DNA from: Janibacter sp. DB-40
Lineage (GTDB): Bacteria; Actinomycetota; Actinomycetes; Actinomycetales; Dermatophilaceae
Length of the DNA: 64,000 nucleotides
Direction of reading: 5' to 3'
Assembly: GCF_029510815.1 (NCBI RefSeq)
Contig: NZ_CP120360.1
Coordinates: forward strand, 992,001-1,056,000
Shown: piece by piece, positions 44,908 to 53,160 of the stretch
Position numbering within the stretch: the first letter of the stretch is position 1
Layout: each line of letters opens with the position of its first letter
Made by a program: the position numbers and the translations under genes
Notes under the pieces: model-generated
What the model was told of the DNA's origin: nothing
Databases searched by the model: none
The model's input: the letters and a program-made list of their open reading frames with translations, nothing else

Positions 44908-47265
44908 ATGAGGAGCGACAGCGCCGGGATCAGGGCCGCACGCCTCGACCTGGCCGGCACCCGGGAGTTCGCCACCCCGGGTGCCGGCCCGGCACGTCGG
45001 GCCGCCATCGCCGGAGTGACCCGCGACTGGCTCGCCGGCCTGTACGCCGATGCGGTGGGGGAGCGCGAGGGTGTGGCGCTGGCCGCCGTCGGCTCCCTGG
45101 CGCGGGGGTGGTCGGGTCCGCTGAGCGACCTCGACCTCATCCTCCTCCACGACGGCCGCAGCCTGCCCGCCGCCGAGCTGGGCGTGGCCGCAGAGCGGCT
45201 CTGGTACCCCGTGTGGGACTCGGGCCTGTCCCTCGACCACTCGGTGCGCTCGATCGCCCAGTGCCGGTCGGTGGCCGGAGCGGACCTGTCGGCCGCCACC
45301 GGCCTGCTCGACCTGTCCCCGGTCGCCGGCGACCACGGCGTGGTCGAGGCGGTCCGTGCCGGGGTCGGGCGCGACTGGCGCGCCGGGGCGCGCACGCGAC
45401 TGCCGGCTTTCGTCGAGACCGTGCGCGAGCGCCACCGCCGGCACGGTGAGCTCGCCCAGCAGATCCAACCCGACCTGAAGGAGGCGGTCGGGGGACTGCG
45501 GGACGTCACGGTCCTGGGCGCGTTGACCCGCGCCTGGCTCGCCGACCAGCCGCACGGTCCGGTCGAGCCCGCCCTGGCGCAGCTGCTTGACGTGCGGGAC
45601 GCCCTGCACGTCGTCACCGGTCGTGGTCGCGACCGGTTGGTCGCCGAGGAGCACGACGCCGTCACCGCCCTCCTCGGGCTCGGCGACCCCGACGACATGC
45701 TCGTGCGCGTCGCCACCGCCGCGCGGACCATCGCGTGGGCCCTGGAGGGGACGATGCGCCGGGCGGAGCAGAGCCAGCGGGCCCGCACCCTGCGCGTGGG
45801 GCCACGGCGGCCTCGGCTGACCCCGCTCGGTCACGGCCTGCACGCCCACGACGGCGAGGTGGTCCTCGCCGACTCCCGGCGCGTCCGGACCGAGGCGACC
45901 CTCCCCCTTCGCGCCGCAGCCGTCGCCGCCCGCCACCGGCTCGCCCTGGCTCCCGTGACGGTGGACAACCTCTCGCGGGCGCCGCGCCTGCCGACCCCGT
46001 GGCCCGCGGAGGTGCTCACGCTCCTGACCGACCTGCTCTCGGCCGGGAGCGGCCTGACCCCGGTGTGGGAGGCCCTGGATCAGGTGGGGATCGTCGAGAT
46101 GTGGCTGCCCGAGTGGGACGGCGTGCGCTGCCGGCCCCAGCACAACCCCGTGCACCGGCACACGGTCGATCGGCACCTGCTGCAGACGGTCGAGCAGGCC
46201 TGTGCGCTCTCCCGGGACGTCGCCCGGCCCGACCTGCTGCTGCTGGCCGCACTGCTGCACGACATCGGCAAGGTCGCCGGCTCGCGTGACCACTGCAGGA
46301 CCGGTGCCGACCTGGCAGGCAGGATCCTGCACAGGTGGGGCCTGCCTCCTGCCGAGCGGGAGCTGGTCGTGCTCCTCGTGCGCGAGCACCTCACGCTCGT
46401 GCACCTCGCCACCCGCCGCGACCTGTCCGAGCCGGCGACGGCGGACGCGGTCTGCGAGCTCGTCGGCGGGGACGTCGAGACCTTCGAGCTGCTGCGTGCA
46501 CTGACGATCGCGGACGCCCGCGCAGCGGGGCCCGCCGCGTGGACCGACTGGCGGGCCACCCTCGTGGACACCCTCACCGGTCAGGTCCGCGCCCGGCTGA
46601 CCGGCGAGGTCCCCGGCGCCGCACTGCCGGTGGTGGCCGACCCCGTCGCCGACGACGAGGGGCGCCGAGCCGTCGACGAGGGACGGGCGCACGTGCGGGT
46701 GGAGGACGCGGGCTGCGGCTGGGCCGTGACGGTCCAGGCCCGGGACCGCCGGGGTCTGTTCGCCGACACCGCCGGCCTGCTCGCTGCGCAGGGCTTCCAC
46801 GTGCGCCGCGCCAAGCTGGTCACGATCGGGGACCACGCGGTGGACGAGTGGATCGTCGAGTCGCCCGGCCCGGACGCCCCGGACGCCGGACGCATCGTCG
46901 CGGGGCTGCAGCGCCTGGCGGCGGGGGACCGGTCCGTGCTGGCCCGGCTGGGGCGGGCCCGACGGTCCGGCACGAGGGAGAGCGCGGTACCGGGTGCCGC
47001 GACGCCGGGAGCGCGGGCCTTCGTCGTGCCGGGCACGCAGGCAGAGACGCTCATCGAGGTGCGGGCGGGGGACCGCCCCGGGTTGCTCCACGACATCGGG
47101 TGCGCCCTGGGTTCGACGGACGTCGTCGTGCGCTCGGCGCACATCGCCACCGTCGCGGACCAGACCCTGGACACGTTCTGCCTGAGCGACCCGGCGGGGG
47201 CGCCCCTGCCTCCTGCCGCCGTCGCACGAGCGATCTCGGCGATCCTCGGTGCCTGCGACGGGTAG
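44908..47265 (+). CDS. glnD: PII nucleotidylyltransferase/removing enzyme GlnD
   Basis: 785 residues. The N-terminal nucleotidyltransferase domain has the catalytic motif GSLARGWSGPLSDLDL. It is followed by the UTase linker helices, an HD domain with HDIGKVAG near residue 450, and two C-terminal ACT domains (VTVQARDRRGLFADTA; IEVRAGDRPGLLHDIG) that sense glutamine. It modifies and demodifies the PII protein encoded 13 nt upstream. A CGAAGGGGG copy lies just after the stop. Confidence 0.94.
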   Translation: MRSDSAGIRAARLDLAGTREFATPGAGPARRAAIAGVTRDWLAGLYADAVGEREGVALAAVGSLARGWSGPLSDLDLILLHDGRSLPAAELGVAAERLWYPVWDSGLSLDHSVRSIAQCRSVAGADLSAATGLLDLSPVAGDHGVVEAVRAGVGRDWRAGARTRLPAFVETVRERHRRHGELAQQIQPDLKEAVGGLRDVTVLGALTRAWLADQPHGPVEPALAQLLDVRDALHVVTGRGRDRLVAEEHDAVTALLGLGDPDDMLVRVATAARTIAWALEGTMRRAEQSQRARTLRVGPRRPRLTPLGHGLHAHDGEVVLADSRRVRTEATLPLRAAAVAARHRLALAPVTVDNLSRAPRLPTPWPAEVLTLLTDLLSAGSGLTPVWEALDQVGIVEMWLPEWDGVRCRPQHNPVHRHTVDRHLLQTVEQACALSRDVARPDLLLLAALLHDIGKVAGSRDHCRTGADLAGRILHRWGLPPAERELVVLLVREHLTLVHLATRRDLSEPATADAVCELVGGDVETFELLRALTIADARAAGPAAWTDWRATLVDTLTGQVRARLTGEVPGAALPVVADPVADDEGRRAVDEGRAHVRVEDAGCGWAVTVQARDRRGLFADTAGLLAAQGFHVRRAKLVTIGDHAVDEWIVESPGPDAPDAGRIVAGLQRLAAGDRSVLARLGRARRSGTRESAVPGAATPGARAFVVPGTQAETLIEVRAGDRPGLLHDIGCALGSTDVVVRSAHIATVADQTLDTFCLSDPAGAPLPPAAVARAISAILGACDG

Positions 47266-47304
47266 GGGACGAAGGGGGTCGCGCGGGAAGATAGCCTAGG
47301 TCGG

Positions 47305-48930
47305 GTGTTCACCAGCCTGTCCGACCGCCTGACCGCGACGTTCAAGAACCTTCGCGGCAAGGGGCGGCTGTCCGAGTCCGATGTCAACAAGACCGTCCGG
47401 GACATCCGGATGGCCCTGATCGACGCCGATGTGGCGCTGCCCGTGGTCAAGGACTTCACCCGCGCGGTGCGCGAGCGGGCCACCGGGGCCGAGGTCAGCG
47501 GGGCGCTCAACCCGGCGCAGCAGGTCATCAAGATCGTCAACGAGGAGCTCGTGACGATCCTCGGTGGCAACACCCGCTCGATCGAGTTCGCGAAGCGACC
47601 GCCGACGGTGATCATGCTCGCCGGCCTGCAGGGCTCCGGCAAGACGACCTTCGCCGGCAAGCTCGGTGCCTGGCTCAAGGAGCAGGGCCACACGCCGATC
47701 CTCGTCGCGGCCGACCTGCAGCGCCCCAATGCCGTCACCCAGCTCGAGGTGACCGGTGAGCGGGCCGGGGTGCCCGTCTTCGCGCCCGAGCGCGGCAACC
47801 TGGGCGGCCACGACGCCGTCCTCGACTCCGGGGAGGGCACCCGCTCCTTTGGTGACCCGGTCGCCGTCGGCCGCGCCGGGGTCGCGCACGCCGAGGCGCA
47901 GCACCACGACGTGGTCATCGTCGACACCGCCGGCCGGCTGGCGGTCGACGAGGCGCTGATGCAGCAGGCGGCCGACATCCGCGAGGCCGTCCGCCCCGAC
48001 GAGGTCCTCTTCGTCATCGACGCGATGATCGGCCAGGCGGCGGTCGAGACGGCCCAGGCTTTTGCCGAGGGCGTCGACTTCACCGGTGTCGTGCTGTCGA
48101 AGCTCGACGGCGATGCCCGCGGTGGTGCCGCGCTGTCCGTCGCCGGGACCACCGGACGACCGATCATGTTCGCCTCCGTCGGTGAGCAGACCCGCGACAT
48201 CGAGGTCTTCCACCCCGACCGGATGGCCAGCCGCATCCTCGACATGGGTGACGTCCTCACGCTCATCGAGCAGGCCGAGCGCGCCTTCGAGCGCGGCCAG
48301 GCCGAGGAGATGCAGCGCAAGTTCCTCGCCGAGGAGGACTTCACCTTCGACGACTTCCTCCAGCAGATGTCGGCCATCAAGAAGATGGGCTCGCTGAAGT
48401 CGATGCTCAAGATGATGCCGGGCATGGGCCAGATGTCCGCTCAGCTGGACAACCTCGACGAGCGCGAGTTCGACCGCATCGAGGCGATGGTGCGCTCGAT
48501 GACGCAGTTCGAGCGCACCCACCCCAAGCAGATCAACGGCTCGCGCCGCTCGCGCATCGCCAAGGGCTCCGGCGTCAGCGTCTCGGAGGTCAACCAGCTG
48601 CTCGAACGCTTCGGGCAGGCGCAGAAGATGATGAAGCAGATGGCCCGTGGCGGCGGCATGCCGGGGATGCCCGGTGCCCCCGGGGGCGGTGGCGGTGGCG
48701 CCAACCGCAAGAAGGGCAAGCAGCAGCAGCGCAAGAAGGGCAAGTCGGGCAACCCGGCCAAGCGCGCCCAGCAGGAGCGGGAGGCGGCCGAGAAGGCGGC
48801 CGGGCGGACCAGCGCCCCCGGCTCGGCCTTCGGCGGTGCAGCCGCCGGGGAGGGCTCCGACCAGCCCCGGCCCGCTGACCTCGACCCGAGCCAGCTGCCC
48901 AAGGGCTTCGAGAAGTTCCTGGGTCAGTAG
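47305..48930 (+). CDS. ffh: Signal recognition particle protein Ffh
   Basis: SRP54 GTPase, 541 residues. N domain, then G domain (G1 GLQGSGKTTFAGKL, DLQRPNAVTQL, DTAGRL, SKLDGDARGG), then the Met-rich M domain (MKKMGSLKSMLKMMPGMGQM type motifs, SGVSVSEVNQLLERF). The C-terminus has an extra basic GGGGGGANRKKGKQQQRKKGK stretch and a low-complexity tail. A ~17-residue insertion occurs between G2 and G3 (APERGN to GDPVAVG). The GTG has TAGCCT 7 nt upstream (leaderless). Confidence 0.96.
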   Translation: MFTSLSDRLTATFKNLRGKGRLSESDVNKTVRDIRMALIDADVALPVVKDFTRAVRERATGAEVSGALNPAQQVIKIVNEELVTILGGNTRSIEFAKRPPTVIMLAGLQGSGKTTFAGKLGAWLKEQGHTPILVAADLQRPNAVTQLEVTGERAGVPVFAPERGNLGGHDAVLDSGEGTRSFGDPVAVGRAGVAHAEAQHHDVVIVDTAGRLAVDEALMQQAADIREAVRPDEVLFVIDAMIGQAAVETAQAFAEGVDFTGVVLSKLDGDARGGAALSVAGTTGRPIMFASVGEQTRDIEVFHPDRMASRILDMGDVLTLIEQAERAFERGQAEEMQRKFLAEEDFTFDDFLQQMSAIKKMGSLKSMLKMMPGMGQMSAQLDNLDEREFDRIEAMVRSMTQFERTHPKQINGSRRSRIAKGSGVSVSEVNQLLERFGQAQKMMKQMARGGGMPGMPGAPGGGGGGANRKKGKQQQRKKGKSGNPAKRAQQEREAAEKAAGRTSAPGSAFGGAAAGEGSDQPRPADLDPSQLPKGFEKFLGQ

Positions 48931-49745
48931 TGGGCGAGCCGGCGCTGCACACGGTCAGCTCGGGCGAGTCGGGGCCCCGGATCGCCTTCTGCCACGGCCT
49001 GCTGGGCCAGGGACGCAACTGGAACCAGATCGCCAAGGGCCTCGCCGACGTCAGCCGACCCACCCTGGTCGACATGCCCGACCACGGGCATTCCCCGTGG
49101 TCGGACCGCATCGACTACTTCGACGCGGCCGCCGTGCTCGCCGACACGCTGCGGACCATCGACCCCGAGGAGCCGTGGACGGTCGTCGGGCACTCGATGG
49201 GCGGCAAGACCGCCATGGTGCTGGCGTTGACCGAGCCCGAGCTCGTCGAGCGGCTCGCGGTCGTGGACATCTCACCGGCGCCCACGGCCTCGTTCACCCA
49301 GTTCGAGACCTTTCTCGCCAGCATGCGCGGGATGGACCTCGACGAGGTGAGCAGCCGCGCGGACGCCGACGAGGCGATGCGGGAGGCGGCCCCCGACCCG
49401 GCGATCCGCGGATTCCTCCTGCAGAACCTGCGACGTGACGGCGACGGGTGGCGCTGGCTGCCCAACCTGGCGCTGCTCGAGCGTGACATCGCCGCCATCG
49501 GCGGGTGGCCGGAGGAGCGCATCGCCGAGCTTCCCCCCTTCGACGGGCCGGTGCTGTGGCTCTCCGGAGCGAACTCCCCCTACGTCTCGGAGGAGAACGA
49601 CGCCGAGATGCGGCGGCTCTTCCCCCGGGTGCGCCAGGTGACGGTCAAGGAGGCCGGCCACTGGGTCCACTCCGAGCAGCCGGAGGTGACCACCGCGGCC
49701 CTGCGCGCACTGATCACCGGCGAGCGCGGCCGGGCCGAGGTGTGA
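48930..49745 (+). CDS. Alpha/beta hydrolase
   Basis: 271 residues. The nucleophile elbow GHSMGGKTA, an oxyanion-side FCHGLLGQGRNW, and a C-terminal His in EAGHWVHSEQPE give a complete Ser/Asp/His triad framework. It resembles YbfF/ABHD11-type esterases with a short lid (MDLDEVSSRADADEAM). GTG start overlaps the ffh stop by 1 nt, so it is cotranscribed with ffh. Substrate unknown. Confidence 0.9.
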   Translation: MGEPALHTVSSGESGPRIAFCHGLLGQGRNWNQIAKGLADVSRPTLVDMPDHGHSPWSDRIDYFDAAAVLADTLRTIDPEEPWTVVGHSMGGKTAMVLALTEPELVERLAVVDISPAPTASFTQFETFLASMRGMDLDEVSSRADADEAMREAAPDPAIRGFLLQNLRRDGDGWRWLPNLALLERDIAAIGGWPEERIAELPPFDGPVLWLSGANSPYVSEENDAEMRRLFPRVRQVTVKEAGHWVHSEQPEVTTAALRALITGERGRAEV

Positions 49746-49800
49746 TGGGGTGGAGGGGTGCCTGACTATTCTTGGGCACTCCCGAGCAGAAGGAGCTGTC

Positions 49801-50448
49801 ATGTCGCGCATCGCCATCATCGGTGGACACGGAAAGGTCGCCCTCGAGCTCACACCCCTCCTCGCCGAGGAGGACCACACGGTGACGTCCGTGATCCGCA
49901 ACCCCGACCACGTCCGTGACGTCGAGTCCGCCGGCGGCACCCCCGTCCTCGCCGACGTCGCGGAGCTCGACGTGGACGGGATCGCCGAGGTCGTGGCCGA
50001 CCACGACGTCGTCGTCTGGTCGGCCGGTGCCGGCGGCGGCAACCCGGACCGCACCTACGCGGTCGACCGTGACGCCGCGATCCGCTCGATGGACGCCGCC
50101 GCCCGGGCGGGCGTGCAGCGCTACGTCATGGTCAGCTACTGCGGAGCCGGCCCCGACCACGGGGTCGAGCCGGACAGCCCCTTCTTCCCCTACGCCGAGG
50201 CCAAGGCGGCGGCCGACGAGCACCTGCGCGGCACCGACCTCGACTGGACCGTCCTGGGCCCGAGCAAGCTCACCGACGGCCCGTCCACCGGGGCCATCGA
50301 GGTCGCCTCGAGGGCGGAGGGCAGCGGTGAGGTCTCCCGGGGGAACGTCGCCCGGGTCATCGCCGAGTCGATCGAGTCCAACGGCACCGTCCGGCGCACC
50401 ATCGAGTTCCACGACGGGTCCACCCCGATCACCGAGGCGCTGCGCTGA
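49801..50448 (+). CDS. NAD(P)-binding Rossmann protein (atypical SDR)
   Basis: 215 residues. The N-terminal glycine motif IAIIGGHGKVALELTPLL and following VRNPDHVRDVESAGG-like segment define a YwnB/NmrA-like SDR. YVMVSYCGAGPD and YAEAKAAADEHLRGTDLDWTVLGPSKL are typical, with the catalytic Tyr/Lys spacing blurred, so it may be a regulator or reductase. AAGGAG lies 7 nt before the ATG, and a TATTCT hexamer about 35 nt upstream is a likely -10. Confidence 0.87.
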   Translation: MSRIAIIGGHGKVALELTPLLAEEDHTVTSVIRNPDHVRDVESAGGTPVLADVAELDVDGIAEVVADHDVVVWSAGAGGGNPDRTYAVDRDAAIRSMDAAARAGVQRYVMVSYCGAGPDHGVEPDSPFFPYAEAKAAADEHLRGTDLDWTVLGPSKLTDGPSTGAIEVASRAEGSGEVSRGNVARVIAESIESNGTVRRTIEFHDGSTPITEALR

Positions 50449-50479
50449 CCCGGCCCGCGTCGGAGGATAGCCTCGAGCC

Positions 50480-51568
50480 ATGACCGATGTGCTGCACGTC
50501 ACGGGAGAGGTGCTCGTCTCCGAGCACGAGAGCGTCCCCGAGCTGTGGGTGGTCGACGGGAGGATCTCCTTCACACCGCCTGCGAGCGGTGACGTGGAGA
50601 CCGTCCGGGGGTTCGTCCTGCCGGGCTTCGTCGACGCCCACTGCCACGTCGGGCTCGATGCCCACGGGGCGGTGGACGACGCGACCAGCGAGCAGCAGGC
50701 GCTCACGGACCGGGACGCCGGGACGCTGCTCATCCGCGATGCCGGGTCACCCGCGGACACCCGGTGGGTCGACGAGCGCGACGACCTGCCCAAGATCATC
50801 CGCGCCGGCCGGCACATCGCGCGCACCCGCCGCTACATCCGCAACTTCGCGCACGAGATCGAGCCGGACCAGCTCGTCTCCCGGGTGCGCGCCGAGGCGC
50901 GCGCCGGGGACGGCTGGGTCAAGCTCGTCGGCGACTGGATCGACCGTGGAGCCGGTGACCTCACCCCGTGCTGGCCCCGTGACGTGCTCGCCGAGGCCAT
51001 CGCCGCCGCCCACGAGGAGGGTGCGCGGGTGACCGCGCACTGCTTCGGCGAGGAGTCGCTCGCCGACTTCGCCGCCGCGGGGACGGACTGCATCGAGCAC
51101 GCCACCGGGCTGGTGCCGGAGACCATCGACGCCTTCGCCCGGCAGGGCATCGCCATCGTCCCGACCCTGGTCAACATCGAGACCTTCCCGCAGATCGCGG
51201 CTCCGGCGGCCGAGAAGTTCCCCGACTACCACCGCCACATGCTCCAGCTGCACGAGCGGCGCTTCGAGACCATCGCCGCGGCCCGGGATGCGGGCATCGA
51301 CGTCTACGTGGGGACCGATGCCGGGGGTTCGCTGCCGCACGGCCTGGTCGCGCAGGAGATGGAGCTGCTCACCCGTGCCGGCTTCTCGCAGACCGAGGCC
51401 CTTGCTGCCGGTACCTGGCGCTCGCGCGAGTGGCTGGGCCGGCCCGCGATCGCCGAGGGTGAGGACGCCGACCTCGTCGTCGTGGCCGAGGACCCCCGCG
51501 AGGACGTGCGCACCTGCGGCACGCCAGAGCACGTGATCCTGCGCGGCCGGCGGGTCGCCGGACGCTGA
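50480..51568 (+). CDS. Amidohydrolase family protein
   Basis: 362 residues, metal-dependent TIM-barrel hydrolase of the imidazolonepropionase-like type. Ligands are visible: H-x-H in FVDAHCHVGL, Lys in WVKLVGDW, His in VTAHCFGEES and IEHATGL, Asp in YVGTDAGGSLPHG. The N- and C-terminal beta-sandwich (VLVSEHESVPELWVVDG; ILRGRRVAG) is complete. The ATG has TAGCCT 6 nt upstream (leaderless). Substrate unknown; several such enzymes act on peptidic or cyclic amides. Confidence 0.9.
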   Translation: MTDVLHVTGEVLVSEHESVPELWVVDGRISFTPPASGDVETVRGFVLPGFVDAHCHVGLDAHGAVDDATSEQQALTDRDAGTLLIRDAGSPADTRWVDERDDLPKIIRAGRHIARTRRYIRNFAHEIEPDQLVSRVRAEARAGDGWVKLVGDWIDRGAGDLTPCWPRDVLAEAIAAAHEEGARVTAHCFGEESLADFAAAGTDCIEHATGLVPETIDAFARQGIAIVPTLVNIETFPQIAAPAAEKFPDYHRHMLQLHERRFETIAAARDAGIDVYVGTDAGGSLPHGLVAQEMELLTRAGFSQTEALAAGTWRSREWLGRPAIAEGEDADLVVVAEDPREDVRTCGTPEHVILRGRRVAGR

Positions 51569-51594
51569 CACCCCTCCCGGCCCGGGCGGGGGCC

Positions 51595-52524
51595 TCAGGC
51601 GGGGTCACTGACGAGCGCGCGCTCCTGCTCGGTCTGCATCCTCGCGCGCTGCTCGGCCGCCACCTCTGCCCGGTGGGCACGGACGCTGTGGGAGACCGCA
51701 GCGACCCAGGCGGTGATGACCAGGAGCTGCACGCTCCACACGACCGACCCGGAGAGGTCGAGGGCGCCCTCACCCATGATCGTGCGGGAGTTGGTGAGCA
51801 CGATGATCCCCCCGACGGCGGAGCCGAGGACGCGTGGCGGGATCGTGCGCACCAGCCAGGCGGCGATCGGCGCGGCGATCATGCCGCCGAGCAGGAGCAC
51901 GGCGACCCACGAGAAGTCGATGCCCCGGGAACCGAGGGCCGCGAGGAAGCCGATGCTCGCGGCCACCGAGATGAGGAACTCGCTGGTGTCGATCGAGCCG
52001 ATGACCTTGCGCGGCTCCATGCGGCCGCTGGCGAGGATCGCAGGGGTGCCGACGGGGCCCCAGCCACCGCCGCCGGTGGCGTCGACGAAGCCACCGAAGA
52101 GCCCGAGCGGGACGAGGAATCGCGCGCGCAGGGGAGTGCCGAGCCGGTCCTTGCGCAGGCCCCCGACGGTGAACCTGACGAGGACATAGATCCCCAGCGC
52201 GAGGAGGATCCCCGACATCACGGGTGTCGCGGTCGAGGTGTCGAGCCCGGCGAGGAAGGTCGCTCCGGCGAAGGCGCCGATCGCTCCCGGGACGCCGATC
52301 TTGAGCACGACCGGCCAGTCGACGTTGCCGAAGCGCCAGTGAGCGGTCCCCGAGACGAGTGTCGTGCCGATCTCGGCGAGGTGGACGGTCGCCGAGGCCG
52401 CGACCGGACTGGTGCCGATGGCGAGCAGGAGCGTCGTGGTCGTCACGCCGTAGGCCATGCCGAGCGAGCCGTCGACGAGCTGGGCGAGGAAACCGACGAC
52501 GGCGAGGAGGACGAGCTTGCGCAT
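51595..52524 (-). CDS. TauE/SafE-family sulfite/anion exporter
   Basis: 309 residues, about eight transmembrane helices. LAQLVDGSLGMAYGVTTTTLLLAIG and GLFGGFVDATGGGGWGPVGTPAILASG are the two homologous halves typical of TauE/SafE. The family moves sulfur-containing or organic anions across the membrane. It starts with ATG after GAAGGAAG and is divergent from an Rrf2-type regulator 122 nt away, suggesting control by that protein. A GC-rich palindrome (GCCCGGGC core) lies past its 3' end, facing the convergent amidohydrolase. Confidence 0.9.
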   Translation of the reverse strand: MRKLVLLAVVGFLAQLVDGSLGMAYGVTTTTLLLAIGTSPVAASATVHLAEIGTTLVSGTAHWRFGNVDWPVVLKIGVPGAIGAFAGATFLAGLDTSTATPVMSGILLALGIYVLVRFTVGGLRKDRLGTPLRARFLVPLGLFGGFVDATGGGGWGPVGTPAILASGRMEPRKVIGSIDTSEFLISVAASIGFLAALGSRGIDFSWVAVLLLGGMIAAPIAAWLVRTIPPRVLGSAVGGIIVLTNSRTIMGEGALDLSGSVVWSVQLLVITAWVAAVSHSVRAHRAEVAAEQRARMQTEQERALVSDPA

Positions 52525-52646
52525 GGGGACTTCCTTCGTGGAGAGGCGCGATTCGAACTCCTATCATTTTGGTGTGTCAATGTCCCATCGCACAAGTCGG
52601 ACTTCCCGGTCGTCGACGCCGCCGCGCGTGCGGGGATACTGGGGGC

Positions 52647-53105
52647 ATGCACATCACTGCCCGGGCCGACTACGCAGTGCGTGCGATGCTCACGCTCGCC
52701 GATGCAGCCGATGGGGCGCCGGTCTCCGTCCAGCGGCTGGCCGAGGAGCAGGACCTGCCCCGCAAGTTCCTCGAGGCCATCCTCGGGGACCTGCGCCGGG
52801 CCTCGCTGGTGACCAGTCGCATGGGGGCGATGGGCGGTTACGTGCTCGCCCGCCCCGCCGGGGACATCTGCGTCGGCGAGGTCATCCGCGCGGTCGACGG
52901 CCCCCTGGCGGAGGTGCGCGGCGAGCGGCCGCAGGCCACCAGCTACGACGGGGCCGCGGCGAACCTGCGCACCCTGTGGGTCGCCGTGCGCGCGAGCGTG
53001 CGCTCGGTCCTCGACGAGACGACCCTGGCCGACGTGGTCTCCGGGGACCTGCCGCAGAGCGTCCGTCAGGCGCTCGAGCTGCCGGGGGCGTGGGAGAACC
53101 GCTGA
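52647..53105 (+). CDS. Rrf2-family transcriptional regulator
   Basis: 152 residues. HITARADYAVRAMLTLADAA starts the winged helix-turn-helix, followed by LAEEQDLPRKFLEAILGDLRRASLVTSRMGAMGGYVLARP, all classic Rrf2. Only one cysteine (GDICVGE) is present, so the three-Cys cluster of IscR/NsrR is absent and a CymR-like, cluster-free mode is likelier. The ATG is 6 nt after GATACT, the leaderless spacing. Divergent from the TauE/SafE exporter, which suggests a sulfur-related role; inference only. Confidence 0.9.
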   Translation: MHITARADYAVRAMLTLADAADGAPVSVQRLAEEQDLPRKFLEAILGDLRRASLVTSRMGAMGGYVLARPAGDICVGEVIRAVDGPLAEVRGERPQATSYDGAAANLRTLWVAVRASVRSVLDETTLADVVSGDLPQSVRQALELPGAWENR

Positions 53106-53110
53106 CCGAC

Positions 53111-53150
53111 GGCGAAGGGGGTGGGAGCCGTCGCTCCCACCCCCTTCGTC
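53111..53150. terminator. Long bidirectional hairpin between Rrf2 and DUF839 genes
   Basis: Perfect 16-bp stem CGAAGGGGGTGGGAGC / GCTCCCACCCCCTTCG with a CGTC loop, extendable by two pairs (one G-U). It lies between convergent genes and both arms end in the recurring CGAAGGGGG 9-mer. No T-run. Confidence 0.85.
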
Positions 53151-53160
53151 CTGTCGTGGC

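Noticed and set aside
52525..52646. Riboswitch or CymR box between the exporter and Rrf2 gene
   Set aside because: I looked for an inverted repeat or structured leader and found only weak, short matches.
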